Positions 11,352-20,299 are shown, numbered from the stretch's first letter. The stretch: 64,000 bases of DNA from Streptomyces sp. ISL-100 (GCF_018614615.1 NZ_JAGGOK010000029.1:154638-218637), one strand, 5' to 3'. Numbers and translations are program-made. The notes: generated from the sequence alone by a model not told the origin.

Positions 11352-11976
11352 GGTCAGGCTCCCCAGTCGGTGCATCTCGGCGCGGAAGGCCCCAGGCGCA
11401 CCGCGAGACGCAGATCATCATCGAGGCGTTCGCGGTGTGCTCGGCCTCGCTGAGCAGGAAGTCGCGGTGGTCGGGGGCGCCTTCGAGCATCCGGGTCTCG
11501 CACCCGGCGGCCTCCGCGGCTTCGAGGATCGAGGTGCCGGCGCCGACGTCGGGTGTCACCCCGGACGCGCGGCACTCGACCTCGAACCCCTCGTCGTCTC
11601 CCGTACGCTCCACCACCGGGGCCACCGGGGCGGCGAATCGCTCCAGCCGCAGCCGCAGCCGCAGCCGCAGCCGTTCCGCCGGGCAGCGCTGCTCGACGGC
11701 GGTCAGCAGCGGCTCGGGGCCCCACGAGTATGCGAGCGTGCCCTCGGGAAGGTCGGCGAGCGCGGCATCCAGGTCGATGTGCCCGTGCTCGTCCTGAGGT
11801 GCGACGGTGATGTCGCCGCCCAGCGCGGCGAGTTCCCCGGTGAACGCCATCGTGCCGAGGGTGCGGCCGCCGTACACCAACCGTCACGTGGCGCCGCGGC
11901 GGGACGCCTCCCTGGCCATGGCGAGCAGGGGAGTTATGCCGATACCGCCCGCGACGAACACATAGGATGCGCCCGG
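11338..11976 (-). pseudogene. VanB-like ferredoxin reductase remnant with internal TGA and lost iron-sulfur loop
   Basis: It reads SYVFVAGGIGITPLLAMARE (NAD-binding), then RRGAT, an in-frame TGA at 11884-11886, then RLVYGGRTLGTMAFTGELAA. Homologues have Trp before xLVYGGR, so the stop is probably a mutated TGG. Further on, AGTSILEAAEAAGCET is followed directly by RMLEGAPDHRDFLLSEAEH: the plant-type 2Fe-2S cysteine loop (CxxxxCxxC) that should lie between is deleted. The N-terminal flavin domain is absent. It is the reductase partner of the neighbouring oxygenase remnant and decayed in the same way. Confidence 0.7.
11644..11673. repeat. Hexanucleotide tandem repeat, (CAGCCG)x5
   Basis: Five perfect copies of CAGCCG lie inside the VanB-like remnant and encode a run of Arg-Leu pairs (RLRLRLRLRLE) that the family lacks. 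It looks like slippage in a gene no longer under selection. Confidence 0.9.
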
Positions 11977-12037
11977 CTCAGCAGTGTAGACCGAGGCTTC
12001 CGCCGAGCCGTTGACGGTTCCGGCACCCGCCCTCTCG

Positions 12038-12895
12038 CTACCTCGGGTCCGGCGCCGCGGCCGGCAGGATCCGGCGGGGCGGCACGGTGCGCCGGTGGCC
12101 GGGCCTGCGCCACTCGCGCGGGTAGCCGACCGAGACCTCTTCGAAGGGGACCCCGTCGTAAACGGTCGAGCGGGGGATGTGCAGATGTCCGTACACCATC
12201 GCCGCGACATTGAACCGCCGGTGCCAGTCGGCGGTCCGTTCCGTACCGCACCACAGGGCGAATTCGGGGTGGTGCAGCACGTCCATCGGCTCACGTACCA
12301 GCGGATAGTGGTTGACCAGCACGACGGGGGTCGCCGGATCCAGCGCGGCCAGCCGCACCTCGGTCTCCTTCACCCTGCTCTCGCACCACGCCTGCCGGCT
12401 CTCGTACGGATCGGGGTGCAGCAGAAACTCGTCCGTGCACACCACGCCCTTGTCGTACGCGGCCGCCAGAGCCTCCTCCCTGCTGAGCCCGGGGCCGGTG
12501 CGGAAGGAGTAGTCGTACAGGAGGAACAGCGGGGCCACGGTCACCGGCCCCTGTGGGCCGGGCCAGACCGGATACGTGTCCTCGGGCGTGACGACCCCCA
12601 GGCCTCGGCAGAGCTCCACCAGATGCTGGTAGCGCTCGACGCCGCGCAGCTGGAGCGGGTCCTCGCGCGGCGTCCACAGCTCGTGGTTGCCGGGAGCCCA
12701 GATGACCTTGGCGAAGTTCGAGGCGAGGGTGCGCAGCGCCCAGTCGATGTCGTACGACTTCTCACCGATGTCTCCCGCCACCAGGAGCCAGTCGTCGTCG
12801 GACTCCGGACGGAGGTCGGCGACGATCTTGCGGTTCTCCTTGTAGGCGATGTGGAGGTCGCTGATGGCCAAGAGACTTCCGGGCGCGTGTGCCAC
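12038..12895 (-). CDS. Calcineurin-like metallophosphoesterase
   Basis: A 285-residue dinuclear-metal phosphoesterase. Motifs in order: ISDLHIAY (Asp13, His15), VAGDIGE, APGNHELW, VNHYPL and YGHLHIPR. All metal ligands are present, so it should be active; the substrate is unknown. I chose the GTG at 12895 because GAGGAAGAG precedes it and the fold begins right after; longer in-frame starts run through unlikely Arg-rich sequence. It is single-gene, with about 250 bases to the divergent SepF-like gene. Confidence 0.88.
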   Translation of the reverse strand: MAHAPGSLLAISDLHIAYKENRKIVADLRPESDDDWLLVAGDIGEKSYDIDWALRTLASNFAKVIWAPGNHELWTPREDPLQLRGVERYQHLVELCRGLGVVTPEDTYPVWPGPQGPVTVAPLFLLYDYSFRTGPGLSREEALAAAYDKGVVCTDEFLLHPDPYESRQAWCESRVKETEVRLAALDPATPVVLVNHYPLVREPMDVLHHPEFALWCGTERTADWHRRFNVAAMVYGHLHIPRSTVYDGVPFEEVSVGYPREWRRPGHRRTVPPRRILPAAAPDPR

Positions 12896-13143
12896 CTGCT
12901 CTTCCTCTCTTCTCGGCGTCTTACGTCGTACGCCTTGCGTCTTTGCGTCTTTGCGGAAGGTGCAACCCCCGGCGCACACTAGCTTGTTCCTTTTGTGTGC
13001 GCGGCGCGGCTCGAAGGGGGTCCCGCGTACACGACGGTCATCGTCATTCCGCGCACCATCCCGCCCGTGTCGCTGTTGGGCCGAACGGGTGAGGCACGGG
13101 AGGATGGCCGGATGCAGACACAGCACGTGAGCGGGGTGGTCCG

Positions 13144-13530
13144 GTGAGCAGGTACGACGTCACCGATGAACAGTGGGCCGGGCTCGCTCAAGTCGTGCCA
13201 CTGCGCAGCAGGAACGAGTGGCCTTCCAGAGTCGATCACCGCGCGTTGCCGGAGGAGGAAGCCGTTGAGCAGCGGCGGATGATCGTGCTGCGCGTGCAGG
13301 TGTTCTCCGACGCGCGCGAGGTCGCGGAGTACCTGATCGCGCAGGTACCGGTACTCCTGGACCTGACCGCGGCCGACACCGATGTGGCCAAACGCATCCT
13401 TGACTTCAGCAGCGGTGTGGTCTTCGGGCTCGGCAGCGGCATGCACCGGGTCGACCGGAACGTCTTCCTGTTGTCGCCGGCCGGCATGGAGGTCGAGGGC
13501 GCCGAGGCGGCCGCGGTCCCTCAATCGTAG
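13144..13530 (+). CDS. SepF-like cell-division protein
   Basis: A 128-residue protein with a DUF552/SepF domain from about residue 45 (RMIVLRVQVFSDAREVAEYL) to 120, including DFSSGVVFGLGSGMHRV and NVFLLSPAGMEV, the conserved dimer core. SepF links FtsZ to the membrane in Gram-positive bacteria, and Streptomyces carry extra SepF-like paralogs. This copy has an MSRYDVTDEQWAGLAQVVPL N-terminus instead of a classic amphipathic membrane helix, so it is one of the paralogs (possibly the SflB type) rather than the ylm-operon sepF. GTG start. Confidence 0.85.
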   Translation: MSRYDVTDEQWAGLAQVVPLRSRNEWPSRVDHRALPEEEAVEQRRMIVLRVQVFSDAREVAEYLIAQVPVLLDLTAADTDVAKRILDFSSGVVFGLGSGMHRVDRNVFLLSPAGMEVEGAEAAAVPQS

Positions 13531-13585
13531 GAAGGTCCTTCAGGCGTAACGGTTCGTCAGCCGAGGCGGTGCATACCGTCCGGCC

Positions 13586-14755
13586 ATGACTGTGCTTTCG
13601 CCGGGGACGCGCCCCGGACCTCCGGCCGACGACCGTGGCGTCCCCACGGTCACCGAACTGCGGCTCTCGGCCTTCAGATCGCACCGCGGCGCGGTCTTCC
13701 CGCTCGGCCCGGTGACCCTGTTCGCTGGAGCCAGTGGCAGCGGCAAGTCGAGCGTCCTGGAGGTGTACGACGCGCTGGCCCGGCTCGGCGGCGGCGCCGA
13801 GCTGGGCGCGGTGTTCCGGGACCCGGCGGGGTGCGTGCCGGAGCGGGCGGGGCCCGACGCCGAGGGGCGGCGGGGGTTCCGGATCGGCTGCACCGTCGAG
13901 GGGCCCGCCGGGCCCGTACGCCTCGATCTCGCCGTACAGGCCGAACCCGAACTGCGCATCGTCGGCGAGCGGCTGACCTGCGAGGGGCAGACGCTGCTGG
14001 CAACTGCCCTGCGCGATCCGGGGCGCAGCACCGTCCAGGCGGCCTGGTACACGGCCGGTACCGCGCCGGTGACGCGGGCGCCACTGCCCGACGATCTGCT
14101 GGGTACGGCGCTGCTGCCGCTGCGGGTGGCGGGCAAGACGGCGGGGCAGCTGCGGGTACTGGCGGCCGCTGAGCAGGTGGTTCTCGCGCTGCGTTCGGTG
14201 TTCGCGTGCGATCCGCAGCCCTCGCGCATGCGGGAGCCGGTGGCACTGGGCGACGCCCGGCTGCTGCGCGGCTGCGGCAACCTCGCGGAGGTGCTGCGGC
14301 GTACACACCACCAGTGCGCGAAGCGTCATGCGCGGCTGGCGGCGATGGTGCGGTCGGGGTGCGCGGGCCCGGTGGAGGCGCTGACCGTGGAGGAGCTCGC
14401 GGACGGGAGGGTACGGGCAATGGTGGGCCGGGGCGGTCCTTGGGCCACGCCGGTCGGGCGGCTCGGGGACGGCGAGCTGAGGTATCTGGCGCTCGCGCTG
14501 GTGCTGCTGACCGGTCCGGGGGTGCTGGCCATGGACACCGTCGCCGAAGTGCCCGCGGCGATGCAGGCGCTGACGGTCCTCGCGGACGGCTTCGACCGGT
14601 CCCTGGACGAGCGGCAGACGCGGGAACTTGTGGCGCTGGCAGCATCGGTCTGCGCCGAGGGGCACATCCGGCTCGTGGGAACGGTCACGGACGCCTCCGC
14701 GTCGTACGCGCGCGGGGTGGACGGCGTGGCGGTGGTAGACCTGGGCCGTGACTGA
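13586..14755 (+). CDS. AAA/SMC-like ATP-binding protein
   Basis: A 389-residue cytoplasmic ATPase-like protein. Walker A is LFAGASGSGKSSVLEVYDAL near residues 50-70. LGDGELRYLALALVLL resembles the ABC/SMC signature region, and GVLAMDTVAE is a weak Walker B in which the Asp is present but the catalytic Glu position is unusual. Proteins of this type (AAA_21/DUF2813-like) sit next to a MazG-like gene in streptomycetes, as here: the following gene overlaps it by eight bases. Molecular role unknown. Confidence 0.8.
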   Translation: MTVLSPGTRPGPPADDRGVPTVTELRLSAFRSHRGAVFPLGPVTLFAGASGSGKSSVLEVYDALARLGGGAELGAVFRDPAGCVPERAGPDAEGRRGFRIGCTVEGPAGPVRLDLAVQAEPELRIVGERLTCEGQTLLATALRDPGRSTVQAAWYTAGTAPVTRAPLPDDLLGTALLPLRVAGKTAGQLRVLAAAEQVVLALRSVFACDPQPSRMREPVALGDARLLRGCGNLAEVLRRTHHQCAKRHARLAAMVRSGCAGPVEALTVEELADGRVRAMVGRGGPWATPVGRLGDGELRYLALALVLLTGPGVLAMDTVAEVPAAMQALTVLADGFDRSLDERQTRELVALAASVCAEGHIRLVGTVTDASASYARGVDGVAVVDLGRD

Positions 14756-15098
14756 ACTTGATGTAGCGGCACTGCAACGGCGGCTGGCGGAATTCGCTGC
14801 GGCCCGGGGGTGGGAGCCGTACCACACGCCGAAGAACCTGGCCGTGGCGCTGAGCGTGGAGGCGTCCGAACTGGTGGAGATCTTCCAGTGGCTGACGCCC
14901 GAGGAGTCGGCGCGGGTGATGGAGGACCCGCGGTCCGCGCACCGGGTGGCGGACGAGGTCGCTGACGTCTTCGCGTACCTGCTGCAGTTCAGTGAGGTGC
15001 TCGGGATTGATGTGCTGGCGGCTCTGGCGGCCAAGATCGACCGGAACGAGCTGCGCTTTCCGGTGCCGGAAAGCAAGGATCGTCACTCTTCGGAGTGA
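14748..15098 (+). CDS. MazG-like nucleotide pyrophosphohydrolase
   Basis: A 116-residue all-alpha NTP pyrophosphatase of the dCTPase/RS21-C6 type, expected to clean up non-canonical or excess dNTPs. The metal-binding ExxE...ExxD pattern is visible: VEASELVEIFQWL then DEVADVFAYLLQF. Full length for the family. The GTG start at 14748 overlaps the upstream ATPase stop, so the two are coupled. Confidence 0.88.
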   Translation: MTELDVAALQRRLAEFAAARGWEPYHTPKNLAVALSVEASELVEIFQWLTPEESARVMEDPRSAHRVADEVADVFAYLLQFSEVLGIDVLAALAAKIDRNELRFPVPESKDRHSSE

Positions 15099-15236
15099 TG
15101 GAATTATCCAAAATCGCTTTTCTGTCCACAGATTTCGCCATAGCCCTGGCTTTCCGGGCCCCAGACCCTCACTCTGGGTAGTGGGTAGGAGACGGTACGC
15201 GAAAGACGCGGGCCATGGTATGGACGGGGGCGGCGC

Positions 15237-15764
15237 ATGGACGCGGTGAGGCTCATCGGGCAGAGCCGGCACGCACTCGCGCAGAGCCGGGCGGCACGGG
15301 ACATCCTGGCGGAGGCCTGGCAGGCGCAGGCGCTGACCCAGGCGATCGGCGGACAGCTGGTGCTGACCGGTCCGGCGGAGCTGAGAGGTGAGGCGCGCGG
15401 GCTCAGCGAGACAGGCGGGCGGGGCTGCGGGGTGCTCGACATCCCGGCGCTGTGGGCGGGCGGGGCGGACGACGCCGGGGGAGCGCCCCCGGACGCCCGG
15501 CCGCGTGCCGCGCAGCTGTCCCAAGTGGCGGACGCGCGAGCGGCGTTGATCGGGTTGAGCGGACTTCTCGGGGAGGTGGGAATCGCGCTCGTCGGGGTCG
15601 CGTGCGCCACCGACGAAGAGGGTCTCTACTGGCAGTGCATCGAGGGCATCGACGCCGCCGACGAGTCGAGCGACCGCGTGCGCGGGATATTACGCCGGCT
15701 CACGGTGCGGGAGCAGGACAGACGTCGCAGCGCTGCTCGCGACTCGGCGGCGGAGCCGTCATGA
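15237..15764 (+). CDS. DUF6099-type hypothetical protein
   Basis: A 175-residue soluble protein found in streptomycetes next to MazG-like genes. It is helical and Ala/Leu-rich, has no signal or membrane segment, and has no catalytic motif that I can identify. Near the C-terminus GLYWQCIEGIDAADESSDRV is the most distinctive block. Function unknown; ATG start. Confidence 0.75.
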   Translation: MDAVRLIGQSRHALAQSRAARDILAEAWQAQALTQAIGGQLVLTGPAELRGEARGLSETGGRGCGVLDIPALWAGGADDAGGAPPDARPRAAQLSQVADARAALIGLSGLLGEVGIALVGVACATDEEGLYWQCIEGIDAADESSDRVRGILRRLTVREQDRRRSAARDSAAEPS

Positions 15765-15769
15765 CGCCG

Positions 15770-15997
15770 TCAGCCGCCGGTGCCACCGCTCGCGGCGGTC
15801 GGCGGGCGATCGCCGGTGGACTGGATGTCGGTGCTGGGCTGGACCTCGGTGCCGGCCTGGACGTCGGTGCCGGCCTGGAGGTCGGCGTCGAGCTGCGAGA
15901 GGTCGGCGTTCAGCGCCGCCATCAGTTCCTCCATCTGCTGGAGCAGGCCTTTTGGCTGCTGGGGTACGGCCTGTTCTGGCGCGGCTTCCTGGGACAT
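15770..15997 (-). CDS. Small hypothetical protein with degenerate QAGTD repeats
   Basis: A 75-residue acidic protein (MSQEAAPEQAVPQQPKGLLQ at its start) with an amphipathic helix MEELMAALNADLSQLDADL followed by a short repeat region (QAGTDVQAGTEVQPSTD) encoded by an imperfect 18-21 base tandem repeat. The start at 15997 is preceded by GAGGAG. It converges with the DUF6099 gene. Not recognised; the repeat number may vary between strains. Confidence 0.65.
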   Translation of the reverse strand: MSQEAAPEQAVPQQPKGLLQQMEELMAALNADLSQLDADLQAGTDVQAGTEVQPSTDIQSTGDRPPTAASGGTGG

Positions 15998-16245
15998 GGC
16001 GGACTCCTCGGCCCTGGCCTTCCCCGCGGGGGAGGGCGGTGCCGCGTACGACGCGCCGGCAGCGGCCGCCGGCGCGCGGGCCGGGCGGTCCGGCTCCGCC
16101 CGAGCCAACGATCTTTCCGGGCGCCGGTCACTGGCGAGGCCGTGCGCGGGCCGCCCGGCCGGTGGAAGTTCACTCGACAGGGCAGAGCCGCGGGGCGGGT
16201 GCGGGTGGTGGGGTTGACGGCAGTCCAGCGGTGCAGGATGGAGGT

Positions 16246-17169
16246 ATGGATCTTCGAATCTTCACTGAGCCCCAGCAAGGGGCGACCTACGACACCCTGC
16301 TCACCGTCGCCAAGGCCGCCGAGGACCTGGGCTTCGACGCCTTCTACCGCTCGGACCACTATCTGCGGATGGGGTCGGGCGACGGCCTGCCCGGGCCGAC
16401 CGACGCCTGGATCACGCTGGCCGGGCTCGCCCGCGAGACCAGGCGGATCCGGCTGGGCACGCTGATGACCGCGGGCACCTTCCGGCTGCCGGGCGTGCTG
16501 GCCATCCAGGTCGCGCAGGTCGACCAGATGTCGGGCGGCCGGGTGGAACTGGGCCTGGGGGCGGGCTGGTTCGAGGAGGAGCACCGGGCGTACGGGATCC
16601 CGTTCCCGAAGGAGAAGTTCGGCCGGCTGGAGGAGCAGCTGGCCATCGTCACCGGGCTGTGGGCGACGGAGACCGGCAAGACGTTCAGCTACGACGGGAC
16701 GTACTACCAGTTGACGGACTCACCGGCGCTGCCCAAGCCCGCGCAGGCCAAGGTGCCGGTGCTGGTCGGCGGGCACGGCGCGACCCGCACGCCGCGGCTG
16801 GCCGCACGGTACGCCGACGAGTTCAACATCCCGTTCGCCTCGCTGGAGGACAGCGAGCGGCAGTTCGGGCGGGTCAGGGCGGCGGCGGAGAAGGCCGGGC
16901 GCAAGGCGGACGACCTGGTGTACTCCAACGCGCTGGTGGCGTGCGTGGGTAAGGACGACGCGGAGGTGGCCCGCCGGGCGGCGGCCATCGGTCGGGAGGT
17001 GGAGGAGCTCAAGGCGAACGGGCTGGCGGGCTCACCGGCCGAGGTGGTCGACAAGATCGGCCAGTACGCCGCGATCGGCGCGTCGCGGGTCTATCTCCAG
17101 ATCCTGGACCTGGACGATCTCGAACACCTGGAGCTGATCTCCTCGCAGGTCCAGTCGCAGCTGAGCTGA
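16246..17169 (+). CDS. LLM-class F420-dependent oxidoreductase
   Basis: A 307-residue luciferase-like TIM-barrel enzyme that should use coenzyme F420 or FMN. Typical elements are AEDLGFDAFYRSDHY near residue 30, RLGTLMTAGTFRLPG, and GRVELGLGAGWFEEEH in the middle, then VGGHGATRTPRLAARYAD. The ATG at 16246 follows GGAGGT-like sequence and gives the standard N-terminus. A GTG-started methyltransferase follows 50 bases later. Substrate unknown. Confidence 0.9.
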   Translation: MDLRIFTEPQQGATYDTLLTVAKAAEDLGFDAFYRSDHYLRMGSGDGLPGPTDAWITLAGLARETRRIRLGTLMTAGTFRLPGVLAIQVAQVDQMSGGRVELGLGAGWFEEEHRAYGIPFPKEKFGRLEEQLAIVTGLWATETGKTFSYDGTYYQLTDSPALPKPAQAKVPVLVGGHGATRTPRLAARYADEFNIPFASLEDSERQFGRVRAAAEKAGRKADDLVYSNALVACVGKDDAEVARRAAAIGREVEELKANGLAGSPAEVVDKIGQYAAIGASRVYLQILDLDDLEHLELISSQVQSQLS

Positions 17170-17219
17170 GGAGTGGCCTGAGGAGTGTCTGACGAGTAAA
17201 CGAGTAAAGGAGTCTTGCC

Positions 17220-18137
17220 GTGAAGCCAGTCCGTCCGCTTGCCGCCGCACTCGGAGCCGGGGCCCGGGGGCCCGTTGTCCTTGACGGCGGTCTGTCCAAC
17301 CAACTGGAGGCGCAGGGCTGCGACCTGTCCGACGCGCTCTGGTCGGCGCGGCTGCTCGCCGACGGGCCGCAACAGATCGCGGCGGCGCACGCGGCGTATG
17401 TGCGGGCGGGCGCACAGGTGCTGATCACCGCCAGTTACCAGGCGACGTTCGAGGGCTTCGCGCGGCGGGGGCTCGGCCCGGGCAAGGCCGCGGAGCTGCT
17501 GGCGGGCAGCGTCGAACTGGCGCGTGCGGCGGGGGAGACCGTGGACCGGGAGGTCTGGGTGGCGGCCTCGGTCGGGCCGTACGGGGCGATGCTCGCCGAC
17601 GGCAGCGAGTACCGGGGACGGTACGGGCTCTCGGTGCGCGAGCTGGAGCACTTCCACCGGCCGCGCGTCGAAGCGCTCGTGGCGGCGGCGCCCGATGTGC
17701 TGGCGCTGGAGACGGTGCCGGACACCGACGAGGCCGAGGCGCTGCTGCGGGCCGTCGAGGGGTCCGGGACGCCGGTCTGGCTCTCGTACAGCATCGCGGG
17801 CGGACGGACCCGGGCCGGCCAGCCGCTGGACGCCGCCTTCGCGCTCGCGGCGGGGAACGATCAGGTGATCGCGGTGGGGATCAACTGCTGCGAGCCGCGT
17901 GACGCGGACGCGGCGGTGGAGGTCGCGGCCTCGGTGACCGGGAAACCGGTCGTCGTGTACCCGAACAGTGGTGAGCGGTGGGACGCGGAGGGGAGGCGGT
18001 GGAGTGGCGGGGGCACGTACGACCCGGCGCGGGTGCGCGAGTGGCGGGCGTCCGGGGCCCGGCTGGTGGGCGGCTGCTGCCGGGTCGGGCCCGCGGAGAT
18101 CGCGGAGCTGGCCCGGCTGGCCGGACCGGATGCTTGA
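17220..18137 (+). CDS. mmuM: Homocysteine S-methyltransferase
   Basis: A 305-residue zinc methyltransferase that makes methionine from homocysteine with S-methylmethionine or SAM as donor. VVLDGGLSNQLE at the N-terminus, ITASYQATFEGF, ALETVPDTDEAEAL, and the zinc cysteines in VGINCCEP and LVGGCCRVGP are all present. GTG start preceded by AAAGGAG. A strong hairpin terminator follows about 90 bases downstream. Confidence 0.92.
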   Translation: MKPVRPLAAALGAGARGPVVLDGGLSNQLEAQGCDLSDALWSARLLADGPQQIAAAHAAYVRAGAQVLITASYQATFEGFARRGLGPGKAAELLAGSVELARAAGETVDREVWVAASVGPYGAMLADGSEYRGRYGLSVRELEHFHRPRVEALVAAAPDVLALETVPDTDEAEALLRAVEGSGTPVWLSYSIAGGRTRAGQPLDAAFALAAGNDQVIAVGINCCEPRDADAAVEVAASVTGKPVVVYPNSGERWDAEGRRWSGGGTYDPARVREWRASGARLVGGCCRVGPAEIAELARLAGPDA

Positions 18138-18227
18138 GCCACCGGTCGCTTAATCCCCTGGTCAGGGATGGGCCGGGCCGACGATACTCGGGCATGTGTT
18201 CCTGACGTACAGGCCGACTCGTCCGCT

Positions 18228-18261
18228 GCCCTGACTTGTCCCAGGTCAGGGCGGGTTTTTT
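18228..18261 (+). terminator. Rho-independent terminator after mmuM
   Basis: A perfect 8-bp stem GCCCTGAC/GTCAGGGC with a 9-base loop, then GGG and six T residues. Confidence 0.85.
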
Positions 18262-18797
18262 AGTGCGGACATTTTGGCGGGGTCGAAACCGGGTCGTTTT
18301 GGCCGGGAAACCGTCGCGCGAATCGGTCTCTCGCAGCACTGCCATATCGGGACATTCTCCCTTATGGAGCTGCGCTCTCCGCCCCTGCCGCTGTCCAGTC
18401 ACCTCGGGCTATGCACTTTCGTATCGTACGAAGTATCCGGAGAGGGTTGAGTGTTGCCCCTTGGGGCTCGCGACGCGCTCCGGTATGTCCGGGTTGTGAT
18501 CAGGGGTCGGCTCGCGGAAGCCGAAGATCAGGCTGTCCCTGAGTGCTGGGAAGGGACCTCGTTGTCGCTGGACGGTCAATCGGCGATCGACACGCTCGTC
18601 GAAGACACCACTCAATGTGATAGCGGTCCGGCCTGACGCCCCCAGCTCATCCCACCATCGTGCCTGTTTCGTGCAACCCCGAGACGGCTGAGGGCCAGCC
18701 CTCACCCGGTTCAAGCCCCGACAAGGACGGTTTTCACAGCGAATCATTGGACACGTGGCGCCCGGCGGTGCCGACCTGCTGCCGGACACGAGACTCA
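18262..18797. other. Intergenic stretch without a recognisable gene
   Basis: Open frames exist on both strands here, including a 171-codon minus-strand frame, but none shows a known domain, a good ribosome site or consistent coding character. I see no structured RNA or repeat that I can support. Confidence 0.5.
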
Positions 18798-18893
18798 GAC
18801 ACCGGGCTCGCCAGCCTGTCGTACGGACAGGCCCGCGCCCTGTTGGACGAGCACACCGCCATCGGCGGACTTGGCACGGGCTGGGACCTCCAC
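18798..18893 (+). pseudogene. Stub of a tyrosine-recombinase integrase
   Basis: One frame reads [20 protein letters not shown] followed by a TGWDLH end, the block that directly precedes the catalytic HxLRHS box in a family of actinobacterial tyrosine recombinases. The similarity stops exactly before that box, so only about 32 codons survive. It suggests that an integrated element once ended or recombined here. No attachment-site repeat was recognised next to it. Confidence 0.5.
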
Positions 18894-18951
18894 GGTACAG
18901 AGCCCGTATCGCCGCCCGCTCCATGGGCCATCACGGCGTCCAGCATGGCGC

Positions 18952-19266
18952 TCAGAGGTGCTGCGATGGCTTCTTCTCGCGGGTGCCTTCGATGGTGACG
19001 CCGTTCCAGAAGGCGACGTGGTTCTTGATGCGCCGGGCGAGCGGGCTCGGATGTGGGTAGTACCAGGCGGCGTCGGGGTTCACCTGACCGTTCACGGTGA
19101 GGGTGTAGTAACGAGCGATCCCCTTCCACAGGCACAGCGACTTGGTCGAACTCTCGGTGAAACACTCACGCTTGAGCGACTCGGGCGGAAAGTAGTCGTT
19201 GCCCTCCACCCGCTTCGTCCGTGAGGTTTCAGCGATAACGACGCCGTTCCAGATCGCGCGCATCAT
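18952..19266 (-). CDS. DUF427 domain protein
   Basis: A 104-residue small beta-rich protein of the DUF427 family: [12 protein letters not shown] at the start, [12 protein letters not shown] in the middle, and [18 protein letters not shown] at the end. Function of the family is not established. The first of two ATG codons (19266) overlaps the stop of the upstream small frame (ATGA), which supports this start and suggests a two-gene unit. Confidence 0.85.
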   Translation of the reverse strand: MMRAIWNGVVIAETSRTKRVEGNDYFPPESLKRECFTESSTKSLCLWKGIARYYTLTVNGQVNPDAAWYYPHPSPLARRIKNHVAFWNGVTIEGTREKKPSQHL

Positions 19267-19532
19267 GGCTCTCTCATCTCCTCCACTCGGGTGTAGGAAA
19301 CCCGGTAAGCCGGTCCTGGGCTTCCATCCGTAGCAGGGAGCGTGGAGGGAAACCTCGTCCTCCTACCGAGCACGGCGCCGGCCAAGGCGGCCGAGCCAGT
19401 GAAGAACAGACCGTCACGATCCAGCGCGGGGACGTCGACTTCGAGCCGAAGCTTGCCGTGCTGGTCACCGTCGTACGGAAGATCGGTGTCGAGGCCGACG
19501 GAGAACGCGATGCGAGGCCGCGCAGGCTGCAT
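19263..19532 (-). CDS. Small hypothetical protein upstream of the DUF427 gene
   Basis: An 89-codon frame that ends inside the DUF427 start (ATGA overlap). The sequence has a beta-rich middle (KLRLEVDVPALDRDGLFFTG) and no known domain. The coupling to DUF427 argues that it is translated, but the frame has no strong ribosome site that I can point to, and it may be a fragment of a longer lost gene. Confidence 0.4.
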   Translation of the reverse strand: MQPARPRIAFSVGLDTDLPYDGDQHGKLRLEVDVPALDRDGLFFTGSAALAGAVLGRRTRFPSTLPATDGSPGPAYRVSYTRVEEMREP

Positions 19533-19586
19533 GGGTCTGGAGCGATGTGGAGGTGGCGTGGCGGCGGACCCTGATCTCGAACTACT

Positions 19587-19886
19587 TCAACTCCTACGCC
19601 CGTACCGACCTGGACGTTCTCCCGACTCATTGTCTGCAAGGCCGAGCGGGGGCGGGCAGCAGTCCCTGCGACTCGTGCGACGACGGTGGACGAGTACGGC
19701 GATTCCAGCGGCTACCACAGCGGCGGCCGCCGCGATCAGCCACGGGCTGCCCAGTACGCCGCCAATAGCGCCGAGCGCGCCCCCGGCCAACAGCACCGGT
19801 ACGGCACAGCAGACCACCATCATCAACCCCACTCCGACGGCGGCCAGTACGCCGGTCGGCCGGGACGGCTTGCTGTTACCGGTCAT
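19587..19886 (-). CDS. MerT-like small membrane protein (putative mercury transport)
   Basis: A 99-residue protein with two predicted membrane helices (about residues 10-35 and 45-68). The first helix holds a Cys-Cys pair in VVCCAVPVLLAGG, the arrangement MerT uses to take Hg(II) across the membrane, and a second Cys-Cys pair (RDCCPPP) follows helix two on the cytoplasmic side, where it could hand the metal to MerA. It overlaps the ArsR-type repressor by one base (TGATG), so they form one unit divergent from merA. The transport role is inferred from cysteines and context. Confidence 0.7.
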   Translation of the reverse strand: MTGNSKPSRPTGVLAAVGVGLMMVVCCAVPVLLAGGALGAIGGVLGSPWLIAAAAAVVAAGIAVLVHRRRTSRRDCCPPPLGLADNESGERPGRYGRRS

Positions 19887-20275
19887 CAGCTGTCGCCTCC
19901 TTCGGCCGATGCAGGTTCGATGCGGGGGCAGCAGTTCAGGGCGGCGGCATTGTCGGCGGCCAGGGCGCGGGCGAGCACGACGAGATCCGCGACGCGTGGG
20001 TCACCGACGGAGTAGAGCAGTCTGCGGCCGTCACGGCGGGCGGTCACATAGCCGCAGTCGGCCAGGCAGGACAGGTGGACCGACACCCTGGGCTGGGAGA
20101 TCCCGGCGTGGGCGACGCACTCGGCTGTGGTGCGCTCGCCGCCGAGGATGAACTCCAGCAGCTTGAGGCGGGTGGGGTCGGACAGCGCGCGGAAGAACGT
20201 CGCCACCGTGTCCGTGTGCGTGCAGGCGCCTGCCGGGGCGGCGGCCTGCGGAGTCGAGGTGGTGCGCTGAAGCAT
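19886..20275 (-). CDS. ArsR/SmtB-family repressor of the mercury genes
   Basis: A 129-residue winged-helix repressor: FFRALSDPTRLKLLEFILGG, then the recognition region AGISQPRVSVHLSCLADCGY, then the wing VTARRDGRRLLYSVGD. Cysteines at the N-terminus (GAC), in the recognition region and in LNCCPRI near the C-terminus could bind Hg(II). Streptomycete mer operons use an ArsR-type regulator rather than true MerR. The ATG at 20275 has GGAG nine bases upstream; a GTG 15 bases earlier lacks one. It diverges from merA across two operators. Confidence 0.85.
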   Translation of the reverse strand: MLQRTTSTPQAAAPAGACTHTDTVATFFRALSDPTRLKLLEFILGGERTTAECVAHAGISQPRVSVHLSCLADCGYVTARRDGRRLLYSVGDPRVADLVVLARALAADNAAALNCCPRIEPASAEGGDS

Positions 20276-20299
20276 GCGAGGGGTCTCCACAACTTGAAC

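Noticed and set aside
12930..12960. Short direct repeat CTTTGCGTCTTTGCG as a possible regulatory repeat
   Set aside because: Only two short copies in a promoter region without a matching regulator.
18409..18924. 171-codon minus-strand frame
   Set aside because: No recognisable domain or start signal; it overlaps the integrase stub on the other strand.
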